Shown piece after piece: positions 24,901-37,910 of a stretch of DNA of 64,000 nt. Source of the DNA: Typhlomys cinereus (lineage: Eukaryota; Chordata; Mammalia; Rodentia; Platacanthomyidae); NCBI GenBank assembly GCA_023101885.1, contig JALPQD010000835.1, positions 433,844 to 497,843 of the forward strand. Direction: 5' to 3'. Below the pieces are notes generated by a model. That model made no database searches. It had not been told where the DNA came from and worked only from the letters and a program-made list of their open reading frames with translations. Position 1 is the first letter of the stretch. The number at the start of each line of letters is the position of its first letter. Position numbers and translations under genes: made by a program.

Positions 24901-27299
24901 AGGAGGACACTGAGTTAAGTGTTGCAAGTGCACTTCTTTAGGATAAGTATCATACAGAAGTGTCTATATTGCAACTCTTTGTGTTCAGGAGGAAACCACA
25001 CTTGTTTTACGACGTTTCCATTAAACATGTTCATGCATGTCGTTCCCTTCCAGAATAGTGAACCAAGTGAAGAGGACTCACAGTCATATGTAGCATGTGC
25101 ACTTCTTTGCGATAAGTATACTACACAGGTTTCTAGACTGTAAAACTTTGTATTGTGGAGGAAACAGCATTTGTTTTGTGCTGATTCTACCAACAATGTT
25201 CAGGCTTGTAATGAGCTTGAAATTAGTGACCAAGTGAGGACAAGTCAAATTCACATGTTTCACTTTCTCTTCTCAGTGATAAGAATCCTGTAGATGTTCA
25301 TACATTGTACCTTTTTATGTTCAGGAGAAATTCACACTGGTTTTGTGACATTTTCATGCAATATGGTCACACAGGCCTTGATTTTCCAAAATAATGAAAC
25401 ATGTGAGGAGGTCTGAGAGTCAAATATTGGAGGTGCACTTCTTAGAGATAAGTATCCTACAGAAGATTGTATAGTGTTACACTTTGTGTTCAGGAGAAGA
25501 TCATACTAGTTTTGTGACACTCGCATACAATATGTTCACGCAGGCCATGATTTTCCAAACAGTGAACCTATTGTGGAGGATTTAGAGTCAAATGTTAGAA
25601 TTTCACTTCTTAGGCATAAGTATACTAGAGAAGTTTCTATACTGTAACATTTGTGTTCAGGCAAAATCACACTTGTTTTCTGACATTTGAATGTTACATG
25701 TTCACAAACGCCATGATTTTCCAAAAGAGTGAACCAAGTGTGGAGGATTTAGAGTCAAATGTTAGAATTTCACTTCTTAGGGATAAGTATCGTAGAGAAG
25801 TTCCTAAACTGTACCATTTGTGTTCAGGCGAAAGTCATACTTGTTTTGTGACATTTGAATGGCACATGAGCACACAGGCCATGATTTTACAAAATAGTGA
25901 ACCAAGTGAGGAGGACTCTGAGTTAAATGTTGCAAGTGCACTTCTTTAGGATAAGTATCCTACAGAAGTTTCTATATTGTAAATCTTTGTGTAAAGGAGG
26001 AAATCACACTTGTTTTACGACGTTTCCATGAAACATGTTCAGGCATGTCATTCCCTTCCAAAACAGTGAACCAAGTGAAGAGGGCTCACAGTCATATGTA
26101 GCACGTGCATTTCTTTTGGAAGTCATATGTAGCATGTGCACTTCTTTGGGAAAAGTATCCTAGACTGGTTTCTAGACTGTAAAAGTTTATATTCTGGAGG
26201 AAACAACATTTGTTTTGTGCTGATTCTACCAACTATGTTCAGACTTGTAATGAGCTTGAAAATAGTGACCAAGTGAGGACGCGTCAAATTTATGTTTCAC
26301 TTTCTCTTCTCAGTGATAAGAATCCTGTAGATGTTCATAGGTTGTAACTTTTTATGTTCAGGAGAAATTCACACTGTTTTTGTGACGTTTTCATGGAATA
26401 TGTTCACGCAGCCCTTGATTTTTGAAAATAGTGGACCAAGTGAGTAGGACTTAGAGTCAAATGTTGGAGGTGCACTTCTTAGGGATAAGTATCCTACAGA
26501 AGATTCTATATTGTTACACTTTGTGTTCAGGAGAAGATCATAATTGTTTTGTGACATTCTCATACAACATATTCACGCAGGCCATGATTTTCCAAAAGAG
26601 TGAACCAAGTGCAGAGGATTCAGTCAATGTTGGAATTTAACTTCTTAGGGAAAAGTATCCTAGAGAAGTTCCTATACTGTGACATTTGTGTTCAGGCAAA
26701 AATCATAGTTATTTTGTGACATTTGTATGGCACATGTTCGCACAGGCCATGATTTTACAAAATTTTGAACCAAGTGAGGTGGACTCTGAGTTACATGTTG
26801 CAAGTGCACTTCTTTACCATAAGGATCATACAGAAGTTTCTATATTGTAACTCTTTGTGTTGAGGAGGAAATCACACGTGTTTTATGACGTTTCCATGAA
26901 ACATGTTCAGGCATGTCGTTCACTTCCAGAATAGTGAACCAAGTGAAGAGGACTCACAGTCATATGTAGCATGTGCACTCCTTTGGGAAGTCATGTGTAG
27001 AATGTGCATTTGTTTGGGATAAGTATCCTATACAGGTTTCTAGACTATAATACTTTGTATTCTGAAGCAAACAACATTTGTTTTGTGCTGATTCTACCAA
27101 CTATGTTCAGGCTTGTAATGAACCTTAAAATAGTGACCAAGTGAGGACGCGTCAAATTCACATGTTTCTCTTTCTATTCTCAGTGATTAGAATCCTGTAG
27201 ATGTTCATATATTGTAACTTTTATGTTCCGGAGAAACTCACACTGGTTTTGTGACGTTTTCATGGAATATGTTCACGCAGGCCTTGATTTTCCAAAACA
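21946..27299 (+). repeat. HOR1 copy whose last block switches to HOR2-like sequence (5,354 bp)
   Basis: The first five blocks match HOR1 closely (short B at 25058). The final b3 block begins as HOR1 but changes within its E monomer. Up to about 26654 it has the HOR1 form gggaaaagtatcc. From about 26714 it reads ttttgtgacatttg, gttcgcacagg, ggatcatacagaag and aaatcacacgtg, all shared with HOR2 blocks. The length is still that of a HOR1 unit, so the exchange was in register. Confidence 0.82.
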
Positions 27300-29913
27300 G
27301 TGAACCAAGTGAGGAGGACTAAGAGTCAAATGTTGGAGGTGCACTTCTTAGGGATAAGTATCCTACAGAAGATTCTATAGTGTTACACTTTGTGCTCAGG
27401 AGAAGATCATACTTGTTTTGTGACATTCGCATACAACATGTTCATGCAGGCCATCATTTTCCAAAAGAATGAACCAAGTGCGGAGGATTCAGTCAAATGT
27501 TGGAATTTCACTTCTTAGGGTTAAGTATCCTAGAGAAGTTCCTATAATGTAACATTTGTGTTCTGGTGAAAATCATACTTGTTTTGTGACATTTGAATGG
27601 CACATGAGCACACAGGCCATGATTTTACAAAATAGTGAACCAAGTGAGGAGGACTCTGAGTTAAATGTTGCAAGTGCACTTCTTTAGGATAAGTATCATA
27701 CAGAAGTTTCTATATTTCAACTCTTTGTGTTCAGGAGGAAATCCAAGTTGTTTTACGACGTTTCCATGAAACTTGTTCATGCATGTTGTTCCCTTCCAGA
27801 ATAGTGAACCAAGTGAAGAGGACTCATAGTCATATGTAGCACATGCACTTCTTTTGGACGTCATATGTAGCATGTGTACTTTTTTGGGATAAGTATCCTA
27901 CACAGGTTTCTAGACTGTAATACTTTGTATTCTGGAGCAAACAACATTTGTTTTGTGCTGATTCTACCAACTATGTTCAGGCTTGTGATGAACCTTAAAA
28001 TAGTGACCAAGTGAGGACGTGTCAAATTCACATTTTCCACTATCTCTTCTCCGTGATTAGAATCCTGTAGATGTTCATACATTGTAACTTTTTATGTTCT
28101 GGAGAAACTCACACTGCTTTTGTGACGTTTTCATGGAATATGTTCACGCAGGCCTTGATTTTCCAAAACAGTGAACCATGTGAGGAGGACTTAGAGTCAT
28201 ATGTCGGAGGTGCACTTCTTGGGGATAAGTATCCTACAGAAGATTCTATATTGTTACACTTTGTGTTCAGGAGAAGATCATAATTGTTTTGTGACATTCT
28301 CATATAACATGTTCACGCAGGCCATGATTTTGCAAAAGAGTGAACCAAGTGCAGAGGATTCACAGTCAAATGTTGGAATTTCATTTGTAAGGGACAAGTA
28401 TCCTAGAGAAGTTCCTATACTGTACCATTTGTGTTCAGGCGAAAGTCATACTTGTTTTGTGACATTTGAATGGCACATGAGCACACAGGCCATGATTTTA
28501 CAAAATAGTGAACCAAGTGAGGAGGACTCTGAGTTAAATGTTGCAAGTGCACTTCTTTAGGATAAGTATCCTACAGAAGTTTCTATATTGTAACTCTTTG
28601 TGTTCAGGAGGAAATCCCACTTGTTTTACGACGTTTCCATGAAACATGTTCAGGCATGTCGTTCCCTTCCAAAATCGTGAACCAAGTGAAGAGGGCTCAC
28701 AGTCATATTTAGCACGTGCACTTCTTTTGGAAGTCATACGTAGCATGTGCACTTCTTTGGGAAAAGTATCCTACACAGGTTTCTAGACTGTAAAACTTTG
28801 TATTCTGGAGCAAACTACATTTATTTTGTGGTCATTCTACCAACTATGTTCAGGCTTATGATGAGCTTGAAAACAATGATCAAGTGATGACGCATCAAAT
28901 TCACATTTTCCACTATCTCTTCTCAGTGAAAAGAATCCTGTAGATGTTCCTAGGTTGTAACTTTTTATCTTCAGGAGAAATTCACACTGGTTTTGTGATG
29001 TTGTCATAGAATATTGTCACGCAAGCCTTGATTTTCCAAAATAGTGAACCAAGTGAGGAGGACTAAGAGTCAAATGTTGGAGGTGCACTTCTTAGGGATA
29101 AGTATCCTACAGAAGATTCTATAGTGTTACACTTTGTGCTCAGGAGAAGATCATACTTGTTTTGTGATATTCGCATACAACATGTTCATGCAGGCCATCA
29201 TTTTCCAAAAGAATGAACCAAGTGCGGAGGATTCAGTCAAATGTTGGAATTTCACTTCTTAGGGTTAAGTATCCTAGAGAAGTTGCTATACTGTAACATT
29301 TGTGTTCTGGCAAAAATCATACTTGTTTTGTGACATTTGAATGGCACATGTTCACACAGGCCATGATTTTACAAAATAGTGAACCAAGTGAGGAGGACAC
29401 TGAGTTAAATGTTGCAAGTGCACTTCTTTAGGATAAGTATCATACAGAAGTTTCTATATTCTAAAACTTTGTGTTCAGGAGGAAAACACACTTGTTTTAC
29501 GATGTTTCCATGAAACTTGTTCATGCATGTTGTTCCCTTCCAGAATAGTGAACCAAGAAAAGAGGAGTCACAGTCATTTGTACCATGTACAATTCTTTGG
29601 GAAGTAATATGTAGCATGTGTACTTTTTTGGGATAAGTATCCTACACAGGTTTCTAGACTGTAGTACTTTTTATTCTGGAGCAAACAACATTTGTTTTGT
29701 GCTGATTCTACCAAATGTTTTCAGGCTTGTAATGAACCTTAAAATAGTGACCAAGTGAGGACGTGTCAAATTCACATGTTTCTCTTTCTATTCTCCGTGA
29801 TTAGAATACTGTAGATGTTCATACGTTGTAACTTTTATGTTCTGGAGAAACTCACACTGCTTTTGTGACGTTTTCATGGAATATGTTCACGCAGGCCTTC
29901 ATTTTCCAAAACA
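27300..29913 (+). repeat. Transition mosaic, three pentamers (b7-b4-b7)
   Basis: Block starts are 27300 (b7), 28171 (b4-like, gtcatatgtcggagg) and 29044 (b7). Monomers: 27300 D, 27469 E, 27635 A, 27804 B, 28003 C; 28171 D, 28340 E, 28508 A, 28677 B, 28876 C; 29044 D, 29213 E, 29379 A, 29548 B, 29747 C. These blocks carry many private substitutions and are not part of a locally repeated unit. That pattern fits an older, less homogenised part of the array. Confidence 0.82.
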
Positions 29914-32900
29914 GTGAACCAAGTGAGGAGGACTGAGAGTCAAATGTTGGAGGTGCACTTCTTAGGGATAAGTATCCTACAGAAGATTTTATAGTTATAC
30001 TTTGAGTTCAGGACTAGATCATACTTGTTTTGTGACACTCGCATACAACATGTTCAAGCAGGCCATGATTTTACAAAAGAGTGAACCAAGTGAGGAGGAC
30101 TCTGAGTTAAATGTTGCAAGTACACTTCTTTAGGATAAGTATCGTACAGACGTTTCTATATTGTAACTCTTTGTGTTCAGGAGGAATCACACTAGATTCA
30201 CGATGTTTCCGTGAAACATATTCATGCATGTCATTCCCTTCCAAAACAGTGAACCACGTGAAGGGGACTCACAGTCATATGCAGCATGTGCACTTCTTTG
30301 GGAAGTCATATGTAGCATGTGCACTTCTTTGGGATAAGTATCCTACACTGGTTTCTAGACGGTAAAACTTTGTATTCTGGAGCAAACTACATTTGTTTTG
30401 TGGTGATTCTACCAACTATGTTCAGGCTTGTAATGAGCTTGAAAAGAGTGACCAAGTGAGGACGCGTCAAATTCACATGTTTCACTTTCTCTTCTCATTG
30501 ATAAGAATCCTGTAGATGTTCATACGTTGTAAATTTTTATATTCAGGAGAAATTCACACTGGTTTTTTGACATTTTCATGGAATATGGTCAAACAGGCCT
30601 TGATTTCCCAAAACAATGAAACAAGTGAGGAGGACTGAGGGTCAAATGTTGGAGGTGCACTTCTTAGGGATAAGTATCCTACAGAAGATTCTATAGTGTT
30701 ACACTTTGTGCTCAGGAGAAGATCATACTTGTTTTGTGACATTCGCATACAACATGTTCACGCAGGCCATGATTTTCCAAAAGGGTGAAGCAAGTGTGGA
30801 GGATTCAGTCAACTGTTGGAATTTCACTTCTTAGGGTTAAGTATCCTAGAGAAGTTCCTATACTGTAACATTTGTGTTCTGGCGAAAATACTTGTTTTGT
30901 GACATTTGAATGGCACATGTTCACACAGGCCAATGTTTTACAAAATAGTGGACCAAATGAGGAGGACACTGAATTAAGTGTTGCAAGTGCACTTCTTTAG
31001 GATAAGTATCATACAGAAGTGTCTATATTGCAACTCTTTGTGTTCAGGAGGAAACCACACTTGTTTTACGACATTTCCATTAAACATGTTCATGCATGTC
31101 GTTCCCTTCCAGAATAGTGAACCAAGTGAAGAGGACTCACAGTCATATGTAGCATGTGCACTTCTTTGGGAAGTCATATGTAGCATGTGCACTTCTTTGG
31201 GAAAAGTATCCTACACAGGTTTCTAGACTGTAAAACTTTGTATTGTGGAGGAAACAGCATTTGTTTTGTGCTGATTCTACCAACAATGTTCAGGCTTGTA
31301 ATGAGCTTGAAATTAGTGACCAAGTGAGGACAAGTCAAATTCACATGTTTCACTTTCTCTTCTCAGTGATAAGAATCCTGTAGATGTTCATACATTGTAC
31401 CTTTTTATGTTCAGGAGAAATTCACACTGGTTTTGTGACATTTTCATGCAATATGGTCACACAGGCCTTGATTTTCCAAAATAATGAAACAAGTGAGGAG
31501 ATCTGAGAGTCAAATATTGGAGGTGCACTTCTTAGAGATAAGTATCCTACAGAAGATTCTACAGTGTTACACTTTGTGTTCAGGAGAAGATCATACTTGT
31601 TTTGCGACACTCGCATACAATATGTTCACGCAGGCCATGATTTTCCAAAACAGTGAACCTATTGTGGAGGATTTAGAGTCAAATGTTAGAATTTCACTTC
31701 TTAGGGATAAGTATACTAGAAAAGTTTCTATACTGTAACATTTGTGTTCAGGCGAAAATCATACTTGTTTTGTGACATTTGAATGTTACATGTTCACAAA
31801 CGCCATGATTTTACAAAAGAGTGAACCAAGTGTGGAGGATTTAGAGTCAAATGGTAGAATTTCACTTCTTAGGGATAAGTATCGTAGAGAAGTTCCTATA
31901 CTGTACCATTTGTGTTCAGGCGAAAGTCATACTTGTTTTGTGACATTTCAATGGCACATGAGCACACAGGCCATGATTTCACAAAATAGTGAACCAAGTG
32001 AGGAGGACTCTGAGTTAAATGTTGCAAGTGCACTTCTTTAGGATAAGTATCCTACAGAAGTTTCTATATTGTAAATCTTTGTGTTCAGGAGGAAATCACA
32101 CTTGTTTTACGACGTTTCCATGAAACATGTTCAGTCATGTCATTCCCTTCCAAAACAGTGAACCAAGAGAAGAGGGCTCACAGTCATATGTAGCACGTGC
32201 ATTTCTTTTGGAAGTCATATGTAGCATGTGCACTTCTTTGGGAAAAGTATCCTAGACTGGTTTCTAGACTGTAAAACTTTATATTCTGGAGGAAACAACA
32301 TTTGTTTTGTGCTGATTCTACCAACTATGTTCAGACTTGTAATGAGCTTGAAAATAGTAACCAAGTGAGGACACGTCAAATTTATGTTTCACTTTCTCTT
32401 CTCAGTGATAAGAATCCTGTAGATGTTCTTAGGTTGTAACTTTTTATGTTCCGGAGAAACTCACACTGTTTTTGTGACATTTTCATGGAATATGTTCACA
32501 GCCCTTGATTTTTGAAAATAGTGGACGAAGTGAGTAGGGCTTAGAGTCAAATGTTGGAGGTGCACTTCTTAGGGATAAGTATCCTACAGAAGATTCTATA
32601 TTGTTACACTTTGTGTTCAGGAGAAGATCATAATTGTTTTGTGACATTCTCATACAACATATTCACGCAGGCCATGATTTTCCAAAAGAGTGAACCAAGT
32701 GCAGAGGATTCAGTCAATGTTTGAATTTAACTTCTTCGGGAAAAGTATCCTAGAGAAGTTCCTATACTGTGACATTTGTGTTCAGGCAAAAATCATAGTT
32801 ATTTTGTGACATTTGTATGGCACATGTTCGCTCAGGCCATGATTTTACAAAATTTTGAACCAAGTGAGGTGGACTCTGAGTTAAATGTTGCAAGTGCACT

Positions 32901-35296
32901 TCTTTACCATAAGGATCATACAGAAGTTTCTATATTGTAACTCTTTGTGTTGAGGAGGAAATCACACGTGTTTTATGACGTTTCCATGAAACATGTTCAG
33001 GCATGTCGTTCCCTTCCAGAATAGTGAACCAAGTGAAGAGGACTCACAGTCATATGTAGCATGTGCACTCCTTTGGGAAGTCATGTGTAGAATGTGCATT
33101 TGTTTGGGATAAGTATCCTATACAGGTTTCTAGACTATAATACTTTGTATTCTGAAGCAAACAACATTTGTTTTGTGCTGATTCTACCAACTATGTTCAG
33201 GCTTGTAATGAGCTTGAAAAGAGTGACCAAGTGAGGACGCATCAAATTCACATGTTTCACTTTCTCTTCTCAGTGATAAGAATCCTGTAGATGTTCATAC
33301 GTTGTAACTTTTTATATTCAGGAGAAATTCACACTGGTTTTTTGACATTTTCATGGAATATGGTCAAACAGGCCTTGATTTTCCAAAATAATGAAACAAG
33401 TGAGGAGGACTGAGGGTCAAATGTTGGAGATGCACTTCTTAGGGATAAGTATCCTACAGAAGATTCTATAGTGTTACACTTTGTGCTCAGGAGAAGATCA
33501 TACTTGTTTTGTGACATTCACATACAACATGTTCACGCAGGCCATGATTTTCCAAGAGGGTGAACCAAGTGTGGAGGATTCAGTCAAATGTTGGAATTTC
33601 ACTTCTTATGGTTAAGTATTCTAGAGAAGTTCCTATACTGTAACATTTGTGTTTTGGCGAAAATACTTGTTTTGTGACATTTGAATGGCACATGTTCACA
33701 CAGGCCAATGTTTTACAAAATAGTGAACCAAATGAGGAGGACACTGAATTAAGTGTTGCAAGTGCACTTCTTTAGGATAAGTATCATACAGAAGTGTCTA
33801 TATTGCAACTCTTTGTGTTCAGGAGGAAACCACACTTGTTTTACGACGTTTCCATTAAACATGTTCATGCATGTCGTTCCCTTCCAGAATAGTGAACCAA
33901 GTGAAGAGGACTCACAGTCATATGTAGCATGTGCACTTCTTTGGGAAGTCATATGTAGCATGTGCACTTTGCGATAAGTATACTACACAGGTTTCTAGAC
34001 TGTTAAACTTTGTATTGTGGAGGAAACAGCATTTGTTTTGTGCTGATTCTACCAACAATGTTCAGGCTTGTAATGAGCTTGAAATTAGTGACCAAGTGAG
34101 GACGCATCAAATTCACATGTTTCACTATCTCTTCTCAGTGATAAGAATCCTGTAGATGTTCATACATTGTATCTTTTTATGTTCAGGAGAAATTCACACT
34201 GGTTTTGTGACATTTTCATGCAATATGGTCACACAGGCCCTTGATTTTCCAAAATAATGAAACAAGTGAGGAGGTCTGAGAGTCAAATATTGGAGGTGCA
34301 CTTCTTAGAGATAAGTATCCTACAGAAGATTCTATACTGTTACACTTTGTGTTCAGGAGAAGATCATATTTGTTTTGCGACACTCGCACACAATATGTTC
34401 ACACAGGCCATGATTTTCCAAAACAGTGAACCTATTGTGGAGGATTTAGAGTCAAATGTTAGAATTTCACTTCTTAGGCATAAGTATACTAGAGAAGTTT
34501 CTATACTGTAACATTTGTGTTCAGGCAAAATCACACTTGTTTTGTGACATTTGAATGTTACATGTTCACAAACGCCATGATTTTCCAAAAGAGTGAACCA
34601 AGTGTGGAGGATTTAGAGTCAAATGTTAGAATTTCACTTCTTAGGGATAAGTATCGTAGAGAAGTTCCTATACTGTACCATTTGTGTTCAGGCGAAAGTC
34701 ATACTTGTTTTGTGACATTTGAATGGCACATGAGCACACAGGCCATGATTTTACAAAATAGTGAACCAAGTGAGGAGGACTCTGAGTTAAATGTTGCAAG
34801 TGCACTTCTTAAGGATAAGTACCCTACAGAAGTTTCTATATTGTAAATCTTTGTGTTCAGGAGGAAATCACACTTGTTTTACGACGTTTCCATGAAACAT
34901 GTTCAGGCATGTCATTCCCTTCCAAAACAGTGAACCAAGTGAAGAGGGATCACAGTCATATATAGCACGTGCACTTCTTTTGGAAGTCATATGTAGCATG
35001 TGCACTTCTTTGGGATAAATATCGTATACAGGTTTCTAGACTGTAAAACTTTGTATTCTGGAGCAAACAACATTTGTTTTGTACTGATTCTACCAACTAT
35101 GTTCAGGCTTGTAGTGAGCTTGAAAATAGTGACCAAGTGAGAACGCGTCAAATTCACCTGTTTCACCTTCTCTTCTCAGTGATTAGAATCCTGTAGATGT
35201 TCATACGTTGTAATTTTTTATGTTCAGGAGAAATTCACACTGTTTTTTTGAAATTTTCATGGAATATGTTCACGCAGCCCTTGATTTTTGAAAATA
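29914..35296 (+). repeat. Transition mosaic resembling HOR1 (b5-b6-b6'-b3-b6-b6')
   Basis: Block starts: 29914 (b5), 30616 (b6), 31484 (b6' with E-E'), 32521 (b3), 33391 (b6), 34257 (b6' with E-E'). This is close to the HOR1 order, but b6 pentamers stand where HOR1 has b7 or nothing. The B monomers at 31117 and 33892 belong to the HOR1 short-B subtype yet still hold two copies of the 31-bp motif. The segment looks like a diverged relative or ancestor of HOR1. Confidence 0.8.
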
Positions 35297-37910
35297 GTGG
35301 ATCAATTGAGTAGGACTTATAGTCAAATGTTGGAGGTGCACTTCTTAGGGATAAGTATCCTATAGAAGATTCTATATTGTTACAGTTTGTGTTCAGGAGA
35401 AGATCATATTTGTTTTGTGACATTCTCATACAACATATTCACGCAGGCCATAATTTTCCAAAAGAATGAACCACGTGCAAAGGATTCAGTCAAATGTTGG
35501 AATTTAACCTCTTAGGGACAAGTATCCTAGAGAAGTTCCTATACTGTAACATTTGTGTTCAGGAAAAATCACAGTTATTTTGTGACATTTGTATGGCACA
35601 TGTTCGCACAGGCCATGATTTTACAAAATTTTGAACCAAGTGAGGTGGACTCTGAGTTAAATGTTGCAAGTGCACTTCTTTACGATAAGGATCATACAGA
35701 AGTTTCTATATTGTAACTCTTTGTGTAGAGGAGGAAATCACACGTGTTTTATGACGTTTCCATGAAACATGTTCAGGCATGTCGTTCCCTTCCAGAATAG
35801 TGAACCAAGTGAAGAGGACTCACAGTCATATGTAGCATGAGCACTCCTTTGGGAAGTCATATGTAGAATGTGCATTTGTTTGGGATAAGTATCCTATACA
35901 GGTTTCTAGACTATAATACTTTGTATTCTGAAGCAAACAACATTTGTTTTGTGCTGATTCTACCAACTATGTTCAGGCTTGTAATGAACCTTAAAATAGT
36001 GACCAAGTGAGGACGCGTCAAATTCACATGTTTCTCTTTCTATTCTCAGTGATTAGAATCCTGTAGATGTTCATACATTGTAACTTTTTGTGTTCAGGAG
36101 AAATTCACACTGGTTTTGTGACGTTTTCGTGGAATGTGTTCACGCAGGTCTTGATTTTCCAAAATACTGAACCAAGTGAGGAGTACTGAGAGTCAAATGT
36201 TGGAGGTGCACTTCTTAGGGATAAGTATCCTACAGAAGATTCTATAGTGTTACACTTTGTGTTCAGGAGAAGATCATACTTGTTTTGTGACATTGGCATA
36301 TAACATGTTCATGCAGGCCATGAATTTCCAAAAGGGTAAAATAAGTGCGGAGGATTCACAGTCAAATGTTGGAATTTCATTTCTAAGGGACAATTATCCT
36401 AGAGAAGTTCCTATACTGTAACATTTGTGTTCAGGCAAAATCATACTTGTTTTCTGACATTTGAATGGCACATGTTCACACAGGCCATGATTTTCTAAAA
36501 TAGTGAACCAAGTGAGGTGGACTCTGAGTTAAATGTTGCAAGTGCACTTCTTTAGGATAAGTATCCTACAGAAGTTTCTATATTGTAAATCTTTGTGTAA
36601 AGGAGGAAATCACACTTGTTTTATGACGTTTCCATGAAACATGTTCATGCATGTCCTTCCCTTCCAAAATAGTGAACCAAGTGAAGAGGACTCACAGTCA
36701 TATGTAGCACGTGCACTTCTTTGGGAAGTCATATATAGCATGTGCACTTCTTTGGGATGAGTATCCTACACAGGTTTCTAGACTGTAAAACTTTATATTC
36801 TGGAGCAAAAAACATTTGTTTTGTGCTGATTCTACCAACTATGTTCAGGCTTTTAATGACCTTGAAAATACTGACCAAGTGAGGACACGTCAAATTCACA
36901 TGTTTCACTTTCTCTTCTCAGTGATAAGAATCCTGTAGATGTTCATACGTTGTAACTTTTTATGTTCAGGAGAAATTCACACTGTTTTTGTGACGTTTTC
37001 ATGGAATATGTTCACGCAGCCCTTGATTTTTGAAAATAGTGGACCAAGTGAGTAGGACGTAGAGTCAAATGTTGGAGGTGCACTTCTTATTGATAAGTAT
37101 CCTATAGAAGATTCTATATTGTTACACTTTGTGTTCAGGAGAAGATCATAATTGTTTTGTGACATTCTCATACAATATATTCACGAAGGCCATGATTTTC
37201 CAAAAGAGTGAACCAAGTTCAGAGGATTCAGTCAAATGTTGGAATTTAACTTCTTAGGGACAAGTATCCTAGAGAAGTTCCTATACTGTGACATTTGTGT
37301 TCAGGCAAAAATCATAGTTATTTTGTGACATTTGTATGGCACATGTTCGCACAGGGCATGATTTTACAAAATTGTGAACCAAGTGAGGTGGACTCTGAGT
37401 TAAATGTTGCAAGTGCACTTCTTTACCATAAGGATCATACAGAAGTTTCTATATTGTAACTCTTTGTGTAGAGGAGGAAATCACACGTGCTTTATGACGT
37501 TTCCATGAAACATGTTCAGGTATGTCATTCCCTTCCAGAATAGTGAACCAAGTGAAGAGGACTCACAGTCATATGTAGCATGTGCACTCCTTTGGGAAGT
37601 CATGTGTAGAATGTGCATTTGTTTGGGATAAGTATCCTATACAGGTTTCTAGACTATAATACTTTGTATTCTGAAGCAAACAACATTTGTTTTGTGCTGA
37701 TTCTAACAACTATGTTCAGGCTTGTAATGAACCTTAAAATAGTGACCAAGTGAGGACGCGTCAAATTCACATGTTTCTCTCTCTATTCTCAGTGATTAGA
37801 ATCCTGTAGATGTTCATAGGTTGTAACTTTTTAATGTTACGGAGAAACTCACACTGCTTTTGTGACGTTTTCATGGAATATGTTCACGCAGGCCTTGATT
37901 TTCCAAAACA

